In this document: positions 44,257-51,488 of the stretch, piece by piece | How the letters are laid out: each line of letters begins with the position of its first letter | Numbering within the stretch: position 1 is the first letter of the stretch | Source of the DNA: Devosia litorisediminis | GTDB lineage: Bacteria > Pseudomonadota > Alphaproteobacteria > Rhizobiales > Devosiaceae | Reading direction: 5' to 3' | Assembly (NCBI RefSeq): GCF_018334155.1 | Contig: NZ_JAGXTP010000002.1 | Span: 392,625-456,624 of the forward strand | DNA: 64,000 nucleotides | Translations under genes and position numbers: made by a program | Notes under the pieces: model-generated | Told to the model about the DNA's origin: nothing | Databases searched by the model: none | What the model saw: only the letters and a program-made list of their open reading frames with translations

Positions 44257-45150
44257 TCAGCCCCGCTCGTTTTCGTAATGGACCCAGTATTTGGATGTCC
44301 AGAAGGCAATTGCGGTGAAGGCGGCGATGATCAGCAGCAGCACCCATGCCAGCGCCGAGGCATAGCCCATGCGCAGGAAGCTGAACGCCTCGTTGTAGAG
44401 ATAGACGGTGAAGAACAGCAGGCTGTCGAGCGGTGCGCCCGAGCCGCCCGAGATGATGAAGGCGCCCGAAAAGCTCTTGAACGCCTCGATCATCTGCAGC
44501 ACCAGATTAAAGAAGATCACCGGGGCCAGCAGCGGGACGGTAATGGCAAAGAACTTGCGCACCGGCCCGGCCGCATCGATCTCGGCGGCTTCATACAGCT
44601 CCTGCGGAATGGCACGCAGCCCGGCCAGGAAAATCAGCATGGGCGAACCAAACTGCCAGACCGCCAGCACGATCAGCGTCCACAGCGAATAGCGCGGATC
44701 GCTCAGCCAGTAGGGTCCATCGCTGCCAAACAGGCGCAGCACCGAATTGATCACCCCGTCATAGTCAAACAACTGCCGCCACAGGATGGCCACGGCAATC
44801 GAGCCGCCCAGGATCGAGGGCAGATAGAACAGCGCGCGATACCAGCCAATGGCGCGAATGCCCTTGTCGAGCGCCATGGCCACGGCCAGCGCGAAGATCA
44901 GCTTGGCGGGCACCGAAACCACCACAAAGGTGAAGGTGACCTGCAGCGCCTTCCAGAAGCGCGCATCATACTGGAACATGTAGAGATAATGGTCCCAGCC
45001 GATCCATTGCGGCGGCTTGACCACATTGTATTTGGTGAAGCTGAGATAGAGCGAGGCCAGGATGGGGCCAATCGCCAAAAGGAAAAAACCGATGAGCCAC
45101 GGCGCCAGAAAGGTGTAACCGGCAAAGTTGCGGCGGAAGAATTTTACCAT
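44257..45150 (-). CDS. Sugar ABC transporter permease (MalF type), second system
   Basis: 297 residues, six helices, starting FLAPWLIGFFLLAIGPILAS; EAA loop EAAEIDAAGPVRKFFAITVP. The ATG at 45150 is preferred over one 18 codons upstream, because the upstream codons translate the hairpin region that follows the binding-protein gene and AAGAGCCC precedes the chosen start. Pairs with 43360-44253. Confidence 0.93.
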   Translation of the reverse strand: MVKFFRRNFAGYTFLAPWLIGFFLLAIGPILASLYLSFTKYNVVKPPQWIGWDHYLYMFQYDARFWKALQVTFTFVVVSVPAKLIFALAVAMALDKGIRAIGWYRALFYLPSILGGSIAVAILWRQLFDYDGVINSVLRLFGSDGPYWLSDPRYSLWTLIVLAVWQFGSPMLIFLAGLRAIPQELYEAAEIDAAGPVRKFFAITVPLLAPVIFFNLVLQMIEAFKSFSGAFIISGGSGAPLDSLLFFTVYLYNEAFSFLRMGYASALAWVLLLIIAAFTAIAFWTSKYWVHYENERG

Positions 45151-45222
45151 GGGCTCTTCTCTGAAAACGTGGCCTGGGTGGGGGCGCTGCGTCAGGGAGA
45201 CCACAGGACCCCCACCCGGGTG

Positions 45223-45245
45223 CCGCCTCCCAAATGGGGAGGCGG
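45223..45245 (-). repeat. GC-rich hairpin between binding-protein and permease genes
   Basis: CCGCCTCCC (45223-45231) and GGGAGGCGG (45237-45245) with a 5-nt loop, 12 nt after the binding-protein stop when read leftward. Likely mRNA-stabilising, similar in position to the hairpin at 9813-9836. Confidence 0.6.
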
Positions 45246-45257
45246 TGTTCGCTATGA

Positions 45258-46547
45258 TCAGGCGCGGGCGAGAATGGCGCGCGACTGGTTGAGGAAGTCG
45301 CTGGCGACCTCGGCAATCGGACGTTCGCCCAGCAGCACCGAGACGGCAACACGCTCAAAGGTCTGCTCGACCTCATTGGCCCCGCTTGGTGGTGGCGGCG
45401 CCAGCTTGGCGGTCTTGCCCTGAATGCCATCAAAGAAGGCAACCGAGACGGCCTCGGCCGCGGACAGATCGGGCTCCAGCGCCGCGCGTACATCCGCATT
45501 GGATGGAATGCCGCGTTCCAGACCCAGAATGCCGGTCAGGTCGGGATCATTGACGAAGGCGCTCATGTAGGCGGTGGCCGCTTCAGGATCCTTGCTGTCG
45601 CGCGTCAGGCAGACGAACTGGCTGGGCTGCACGATCGAGCCGGGGATCATCTCGGGGGTATTGGGATACATGGCGGCAGCCAGGGTATCTTCCATCAGGC
45701 CCTGCGCCCCCACCAGCTGGTTGCTCCAGGCATAGGAGGTAGCAGTCTTGCCGGTGACAACGCCCAGCTGGCTCAGCTCGGACACGCCCGCCAGACCGGC
45801 CGATTCCTGACCGGCAAGCGTGGCGCCCGCATCGCGCAGATCAGCCCAGATGCTCCAGTATTCCTCGACGATGTCCTGGGTCGGACCATAACTGCCATCT
45901 TCATTGAACAGCAGCGCACCCTTCTGGGCGACGAAGTCGGAGAAGTTCTGATAGTCGGCGGTGTTGTCGTCCGTGCCCGCGACACCAGTGGCCTTCTTGA
46001 TCTCCACGCCCATGCGCTTGAGATCGTCATATGTGTAGCCAAAGGGGTCAAAGTTCTCGCCTGCGGTGATGCCGGCCTCGGCGTAGAGGCGGCTATTATA
46101 CATCGCCATGTGCGAGTTGGCGCCGATCGACAGGGCGTAGAACTTGCCATCCACCGTGCCCGCATCAATGGCCGACTGGTCGATTTTTGAGATATCCAGG
46201 CTCTTGCCGATATACTCGTCCAGCGGCACCACGGCGCCATTGTTGATATATTCAAACAGCACGCCATAACCCTGCTGGATCACGTCGGGCATGTTGCCGC
46301 CCGCGATCTGGGTGGTCAGCTTGGTGAAATAGTCGCCAAAGCCCAGCGTCTCGCCCGAGACCACGGTGCCGGGGGTCTTGCTGTTATAGAGCTCGATCAC
46401 GCCGAAGGTGCGCTTGTCACGCTCGGGATTACCCCACCAGAAATGGCGGACCTGACGGTCCTGCGCAAAGGCGGGCAGGCCGAATGCAGACAGCGCGGCG
46501 ACGCCGGCTGTGGTTTGCAGGAAATGCCTGCGGTTGAACTTGCTCAT
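45258..46547 (-). CDS. Extracellular solute-binding protein, second sugar ABC system (Tat-type leader)
   Basis: 429 residues. The leader MSKFNRRHFLQTTAGVAALS with AFGLPAFAQ has a twin-arginine RRHFLQ motif, so export by Tat in folded form is likely; cleavage after AFA. The mature part shows PEMIPGSIVQPSQFVCLTRD and EAATAYMSAFV typical of family 1 proteins. It delivers its sugar to the permeases encoded downstream. It lies 69 nt after the glycosidase-like gene in the same direction. Confidence 0.92.
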   Translation of the reverse strand: MSKFNRRHFLQTTAGVAALSAFGLPAFAQDRQVRHFWWGNPERDKRTFGVIELYNSKTPGTVVSGETLGFGDYFTKLTTQIAGGNMPDVIQQGYGVLFEYINNGAVVPLDEYIGKSLDISKIDQSAIDAGTVDGKFYALSIGANSHMAMYNSRLYAEAGITAGENFDPFGYTYDDLKRMGVEIKKATGVAGTDDNTADYQNFSDFVAQKGALLFNEDGSYGPTQDIVEEYWSIWADLRDAGATLAGQESAGLAGVSELSQLGVVTGKTATSYAWSNQLVGAQGLMEDTLAAAMYPNTPEMIPGSIVQPSQFVCLTRDSKDPEAATAYMSAFVNDPDLTGILGLERGIPSNADVRAALEPDLSAAEAVSVAFFDGIQGKTAKLAPPPPSGANEVEQTFERVAVSVLLGERPIAEVASDFLNQSRAILARA

Positions 46548-46616
46548 ATTGGTTCCTCCCTATTGAGCTACGTACGTCAGATCATCTGCGGTTCGGCCCT
46601 CACCGGGCCGCAGAAT

Positions 46617-48266
46617 TCAGTATGTCGGGGCCACCAGAGCGGGGTCGCGTACCCGGACCAGTTCTTGTCCCTTCAGATCGAGTTGTTCATTGGGACCAAT
46701 CGCGAAGGAATAATTGCCTTCTGCGGTGGTCAGCTCGCCCGTTACGGTGCTGGCGCTCATGCCGACCAGACCCGTGATCTGGCCCGTGCGGTCGGTAATG
46801 ATGCGGACGCCGCGCGGCGCCGAAAACAGCGGCCCGCCGTCGCGATAGGCCGTGATATGGCTGGCGGTGTTGATCAGCTCGAAATTCTGGCCGTCCACGG
46901 TGCGGGCATAGCCGGTTTCGTGTGCCACATCGCGGTGCTCGATCTGCTGCGGCGTCAGCCCGGTGAACCAGACTGCGCCGTCGGGGCGAGGCTGGATGCC
47001 ACACAGTCGTTCGACGAAATCGAGCAGGCACAGAATGGAAGGCGAATAGACCTCGGTGAAGCCTTCAGCGCCGGTGAACGGGTTGATGGTCTGGGCAAAG
47101 CGGGTCGACTTGAACAGCGCGCTCAGTACCGGCTGCAGCACCCAACTCAGCTCGACATGACGGTGGTGCGCCTCAAAGGCATGCGGCGCCCGGATCAGGC
47201 TGAGGAAGTTCGAGGGCCCGCACCAGCTGTTGTAATCAAAGGCCGGGTCAAACCGCGGATCATCCAGCGCCAGTGAAGTGAATGGATATTTGGCGAAGAA
47301 CTTGGACGTGTTGAGCAGATAGCGCTCCAGCGCCTTGGCGAAGAAAGCATCGTCGCCAATCTCGCAGGCCAGCACGCGCAGCAGCACATCGGACTGCACC
47401 CGGACGTGGCGACCATGCCGGTCGCGGTCGTAGAAGAACCCCTCTTCGGCATCAAAGCACTGGGTGAACAGCGCCGCCGTACTGGCTTCCGCTTTGTCCA
47501 GCCAGACGTCGCCGCTTTCGCCAAGCTCCTTGGCCATGCGCGCCAGATAGAGGCGTTGGCAGGCAACATTGGCGGTCAGATCCGGCGCGATGAACGGCAG
47601 CAGCGGATTGTCGGGGTGGAAGGCTTTTGGATCATTGTTGAATGGGCTGTCGGGCACATGCCAGAACCGCGCTGACAGGTCGTGGCCCGTATCGAAGGTG
47701 CAGAATGCCTCGACGGCGCCTGTGCCGCGCGTATCGCGCCATTGCGCCAGCCAGGCGTCATTGCGCGCCATGGCCGCGTATAGGCGGGCCAGCCAGACCT
47801 TGTCGCGGCCATTCAGGCAGTAATGCGTCCACACCGAGCGAGCCAGCGGTGTCACCGTCTGGATTTGCGAGAATACCGGGCCTGTCGCGGTCAGCTTGTA
47901 GGGGAACAGGCCATCGTCGCGCTGATGGGTGGCGAAGCCCGCAAAGGTGGCAGCGGCCACCGACGGGATAAAGCGACTGAGCAGTTCGGCATTGATCGTG
48001 CCGGTGCTTTCGAGCCAGCAGCCGAAATAGATGCCGCCCTCGTTCAGGATGGGTTCGTCGTCCCCGGTCGACCTGATGCAGGCGATCAGTTCGCGCACCG
48101 CATCATCATGACGGCGTTCCATATGGGCGGCCGACGACACAAAGCGCACGCCCGAGGCGATAAATTCGGCAAGGATATCGGGGGCATCAACTGCGCCGAC
48201 GCGCGCGGCGACGTCAGTGGACCGCAACCTGTCGAGCAGGGCGAGATTGGTCGGCTGATGGTTCAT
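46617..48266 (-). CDS. Alpha/alpha-barrel glycosidase-like protein (MGH1/trehalase-like)
   Basis: 549 residues without signal peptide. Repeated helical segments such as ARSVWTHYCLNGRDKVWLAR, NNDPKAFHPDNPLLPFIAPD, DAEEGFFYDRD, FDYNSWCGPSNFLSLIRAPH and GFTEVYSPSILCLLDFVERL resemble the (alpha/alpha)6 domain of MGH1/GH63-type hydrolases. I cannot assign the catalytic acids with certainty. It is first in the operon with the second sugar transporter, so it probably processes the imported sugar in the cytoplasm. GGAGG stands 8 nt before ATG 48266. Lyase or isomerase activity in the same fold is an alternative. Confidence 0.7.
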   Translation of the reverse strand: MNHQPTNLALLDRLRSTDVAARVGAVDAPDILAEFIASGVRFVSSAAHMERRHDDAVRELIACIRSTGDDEPILNEGGIYFGCWLESTGTINAELLSRFIPSVAAATFAGFATHQRDDGLFPYKLTATGPVFSQIQTVTPLARSVWTHYCLNGRDKVWLARLYAAMARNDAWLAQWRDTRGTGAVEAFCTFDTGHDLSARFWHVPDSPFNNDPKAFHPDNPLLPFIAPDLTANVACQRLYLARMAKELGESGDVWLDKAEASTAALFTQCFDAEEGFFYDRDRHGRHVRVQSDVLLRVLACEIGDDAFFAKALERYLLNTSKFFAKYPFTSLALDDPRFDPAFDYNSWCGPSNFLSLIRAPHAFEAHHRHVELSWVLQPVLSALFKSTRFAQTINPFTGAEGFTEVYSPSILCLLDFVERLCGIQPRPDGAVWFTGLTPQQIEHRDVAHETGYARTVDGQNFELINTASHITAYRDGGPLFSAPRGVRIITDRTGQITGLVGMSASTVTGELTTAEGNYSFAIGPNEQLDLKGQELVRVRDPALVAPTY

Positions 48267-48623
48267 CCTCGTTCCTCCCGCTCACTGGCATCGGTTATCC
48301 GATGTCCGGGTGCGGTGTGCTGGGAAGAGGAAGAGACCTGCCCGCCAACCGCGACCGCACGGTTGAGATCCTTGCGGGTCTCTCAGAAGGTCGAAACGAG
48401 CACTGGTCCGGTTTTTCCGGTCAGACCAAATGACATTCCGCGTAGCTCACGCTTAACCACATACCCTGGCTGGGCCCTGGGCCCATGACGTGTCTCCGGC
48501 CGTTCCTGAGGGTTTGTCCCCACTCAGATGCCGGATGATTGTGCGGAGCAGCCGGTGAAGTCAATGATTTTGTTGCACTAATTCCCAGTGACTCGAATTT
48601 GTTCAAGTCTGCCAATGGGTTGG

Positions 48624-48641
48624 TATGACAAATCTGCCATA
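48624..48641. promoter_or_regulatory. TATGNCA-N4-TGNCATA palindrome
   Basis: TATGACA-AATC-TGCCATA, symmetric at all arm positions except the variable central base. The form is like operators of GntR-family regulators. It overlaps the 17-bp motif at 48632-48648, so two factors could compete. Upstream of the glycosidase/second-transporter operon by about 360 nt. Confidence 0.4.
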
Positions 48642-48648
48642 CAAGATC
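48632..48648. promoter_or_regulatory. Second copy of the 17-bp dyad motif
   Basis: ATCTGCCATACAAGATC, 16 of 17 bases identical to 24297-24313 in the kdgK/uxuB promoter. Shared regulation of hexuronate genes and the second sugar system is the simplest reading. Confidence 0.5.
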
Positions 48649-48685
48649 GCGGCCTATTACCCGTCTGCCCGACCGCAGTGATGGC

Positions 48686-50599
48686 TCAGGACAGGGCGCG
48701 TAAATGGGTGCGTTCAGACACGCGCGTACCAAACACGCGATCGCGACCAGCCGCCTTGGCGCTGTACAGCGCGCCATCAGCTGTGCCGATCAGATCTGTG
48801 GCGCTGCGCTCGACAACATCGGGCATATAGGTCGCAACGCCCACGCTGGCGGTGATGTAGCCCTTGTCGCTCGCGGCATGGGGCAGACGGGCCTCGGCCA
48901 GCGCCCGGCGGAAGCTTTCAGCCACCAGATAAGCGCCATCCTCGTCGGTATCGGGCAGGATGGCGGTGAACTCTTCGCCACCAAAGCGCGCCACCACATC
49001 GGCGGGACGTTTCAGGCTCTGCTTAAGCAATTGGCTGACCTTGCGCAGGGCGTCATCGCCCGCCAGATGGCCGTAGTGATCATTATAGGGTTTGAACAGA
49101 TCGACATCGACCAGCAGCAGGCTCAGTGGCGTTCCGGCGCGGCTGGTGCGGCGGATCTCTGCGTCAATGGCGTCATCAAAGGCCCGTCGATTGAGCAGCC
49201 CCGTCAGAGCGTCCGTACGTACCAGATGCTTGAGTTCGTCCGTCGCTGTGTGCAGGTCCTGTTCGGCCTGCTTGAAGCGGGTTACATCAATGGCCACAAC
49301 CATAGTGGTGCCATTGCTGGTGGGGCGCGTACGGATCTGTAACCAGCGTCCATTGGCCAGCAGAATTTCTCGCTCGCTCTCGCGGCGCAGATCGGCAAAT
49401 CGAGCGTCGATCCACTCGGCCGCTGCGGCAACTTCAGTCGGTGCGTTTTGCTGCTCGCCGGTATCGATCACTGCCTTGAGAATGTCGCGGAAATGCGCAC
49501 CCGGCACGCGCAACGCTCCGGTTTCGGGAAACGCTTCGCGATATTGTTCATTGCAGAAGATCAGCTCGCCACCATTGTCGAACATGGCCAGGCCGCCGGT
49601 CATTTCGGCCAATGCATAGCCCAACGTATCACGACTGCGGATCAGTTCCTGCTGGATCTGTTTTTCGCCGGTGACGTCGCGGGTGACCCCGGCCAGCCCG
49701 ATCAGCTTGCCATCAGGGTCGTGCAGCGGGACCTTGGTAGTCGAATACCAGCGTGAGATACCATTTGTGTCGATGATTTCTTCTTCGAAATCGAGCACCT
49801 TGGTATTGCCAGCAAGCACCGCCCGCTCGCGCTCAGCGGTGCGCGCCGCGCGATCTGGTGGCTCAATGTCAAAACTGCTCTTACCCAGCAATTGGCTGGA
49901 ATCGGCTACCCCGAACAGCGCCGCCGACGCCTTGTTGGCAATCGCGAAATTGCCGTCACGGTCTTTGACATAAACATAGGCTGGTGCATGGGTAATCGCC
50001 GCCGCCAGCAATTCGCGATCGGCCGATAGCCGGTATGCCCGCAGATAGACAAAACCGGCAAAAGCGGTGGTGACAATGTTGAGCAGGGCCAGCGGCACAA
50101 GGGTGGGCAGGATCGCCTGGAAGGTTTCGCCCGGCAGCGACACCAGGCCAGCCGATGTCACGATGCCGGTAATCAGCGCCACTACGCCGACATGCCACAA
50201 TTTATGGGTGCGATTGCCAACCACCAGACTGACCAGAACGCCGGCGCCACTCGCCAGCGCAATGCCGGCCAGTCCAGCCATCAGGCCAGCACCACCCAGC
50301 CAGAACCGGAAAGCCGCTGCAACAGCACTGCTGATCAAGGCCGCCGGCCAGCCACCAAACAGCGCGACAACGGCCAGCAGGGAATAGCGCAGGTCAAAAA
50401 ACATGCCCGGCTTGAATTCGATTGCCAGGCTCATCGTAGCGATGGCGCCCAGACCCATGGTCAGGGACAGCAGAAAATTACGATAGGGGCGGGGGATTGC
50501 CTTGAGCCAGTAGCTCGCCCGCGACCAGCCCAGCACAAACAGTGCGACCACTGCCAAATTGCCTGCCAGAATTTGCCAAACGGACGCCGTCAATTGCAA
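48686..50599 (-). CDS. Membrane-bound diguanylate cyclase with PAS domains
   Basis: 637 residues. A 5TM-LYT-type membrane sensor (about 1-195), a PAS domain (about 200-320, YVYVKDRDGNFAIANKASAA), a PAS-7-type domain (about 335-450) and GGDEF (465-620). The active site reads ARFGGEEF and the product-inhibition I-site RxxD (RPAD) stands five residues before it, so c-di-GMP synthesis with feedback is expected. It is monocistronic and has no EAL domain. The ligand of the membrane sensor is unknown. Confidence 0.92.
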   Translation of the reverse strand: MQLTASVWQILAGNLAVVALFVLGWSRASYWLKAIPRPYRNFLLSLTMGLGAIATMSLAIEFKPGMFFDLRYSLLAVVALFGGWPAALISSAVAAAFRFWLGGAGLMAGLAGIALASGAGVLVSLVVGNRTHKLWHVGVVALITGIVTSAGLVSLPGETFQAILPTLVPLALLNIVTTAFAGFVYLRAYRLSADRELLAAAITHAPAYVYVKDRDGNFAIANKASAALFGVADSSQLLGKSSFDIEPPDRAARTAERERAVLAGNTKVLDFEEEIIDTNGISRWYSTTKVPLHDPDGKLIGLAGVTRDVTGEKQIQQELIRSRDTLGYALAEMTGGLAMFDNGGELIFCNEQYREAFPETGALRVPGAHFRDILKAVIDTGEQQNAPTEVAAAAEWIDARFADLRRESEREILLANGRWLQIRTRPTSNGTTMVVAIDVTRFKQAEQDLHTATDELKHLVRTDALTGLLNRRAFDDAIDAEIRRTSRAGTPLSLLLVDVDLFKPYNDHYGHLAGDDALRKVSQLLKQSLKRPADVVARFGGEEFTAILPDTDEDGAYLVAESFRRALAEARLPHAASDKGYITASVGVATYMPDVVERSATDLIGTADGALYSAKAAGRDRVFGTRVSERTHLRALS

Positions 50600-50699
50600 C
50601 TACCCTAGTCCAGTCCGAGCGATCCCGGTGTCGGCACCATGCCCGACTGAACAAGCAAGCTAACAGCCAACAGTTTGCCAAACCTGAATCAAATGCGAC

Positions 50700-51488
50700 T
50701 TATTGAGGCTGTCGGGCCGCCGTCACTGCAGCTGTAAAACTGCCAATTGGCTGGGTAATTACCGCACCCGTATCGAACCGGGCGACTGCGTGCACGCCGG
50801 GCGAAAAACCGAGCACCACGATCTGCCGGCGATCCTGTGTGGGCAAAGCGAGTTCGAAAAATCCATCGCTGTCAGTATCTTCGGCGCGCGCCAGACTGAT
50901 GTCGCGCGAACCGATGAAATGGGTCGAATACCCCGATTGCGGCGGCAGGATCGTCTCCAGCACGGAGCCTTTTAGCGACAGGATTTCCAGCACACCGCCA
51001 ATATGGGGCGTTTTGACGATGGCGATTTCCTTGCCTGCGTCGGCGGTAAAATTGGCAATTGCCGCAATCGACAGCCAGCGATGTGACCGGCCGATGGGCG
51101 CGGTGGCGGACCGCTCGACCAGCGTGCCATCGCGCAGGCCATAGACCGCGACTGCGGCGCCGGCGCCCACATCGGTGCGGATGGTGATAATTTCGCTCGC
51201 TCCGTCGCCATCCAGATCGACCAGCCGTGGGGTCAGATCCTCAAACACATAACGTTCAGGCAGCACGAGTTCGTGCCGGCTGCCGGTGCGATCAATCACC
51301 ACCAGCGATCCGCCTTCGACCCGGTCGCCCAGAATGCCGTGGTCATAGCGCGTTGTGGACTGGCCATACCACGCCTGGGCAACATCACCGCTGGCCGTGG
51401 CGACGCCGCCATCGGGTAGCCGTTCCTGTGCGCTCGCGGTGCCCGTCAGGACAAGCAGGGCAAACAAGACTGGGCGCAGTACACTCAT
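50700..51488 (-). CDS. Secreted VCBS/FG-GAP-like repeat protein
   Basis: 262 residues. Signal peptide MSVLRPVLFALLVLTGTASA then QERLPDGG. Calcium-type blade motifs VDLDGDGASEIITIRTD and AEDTDSDGFFELALPT point to a small beta-propeller of the FG-GAP/VCBS type in the periplasm. Its ATG overlaps the TGA of the FtsX-like permease gene (ATGA), so it belongs to the YbbA/YbbP operon. Partner or ligand of that ABC system is a reasonable guess; no enzymatic motif is seen. Confidence 0.8.
   Translation of the reverse strand: MSVLRPVLFALLVLTGTASAQERLPDGGVATASGDVAQAWYGQSTTRYDHGILGDRVEGGSLVVIDRTGSRHELVLPERYVFEDLTPRLVDLDGDGASEIITIRTDVGAGAAVAVYGLRDGTLVERSATAPIGRSHRWLSIAAIANFTADAGKEIAIVKTPHIGGVLEILSLKGSVLETILPPQSGYSTHFIGSRDISLARAEDTDSDGFFELALPTQDRRQIVVLGFSPGVHAVARFDTGAVITQPIGSFTAAVTAARQPQ

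Larger units (their letters stand above)
48267..48685. other. 419-nt intergenic region with operator-like palindromes
   Basis: No convincing coding frame. Close to the glycosidase gene there is TGGTCCGG-TTTTT-CCGG (about 48404-48421) followed by TCAGACCA, an inverted repeat. Further upstream lie the overlapping dyads at 48624-48641 and 48632-48648, and an AT-richer stretch (48565-48635) that can hold the operon promoter. Both flanking genes point left, so this region should carry the promoter of 48266 and the end of the diguanylate cyclase transcript. Confidence 0.5.
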
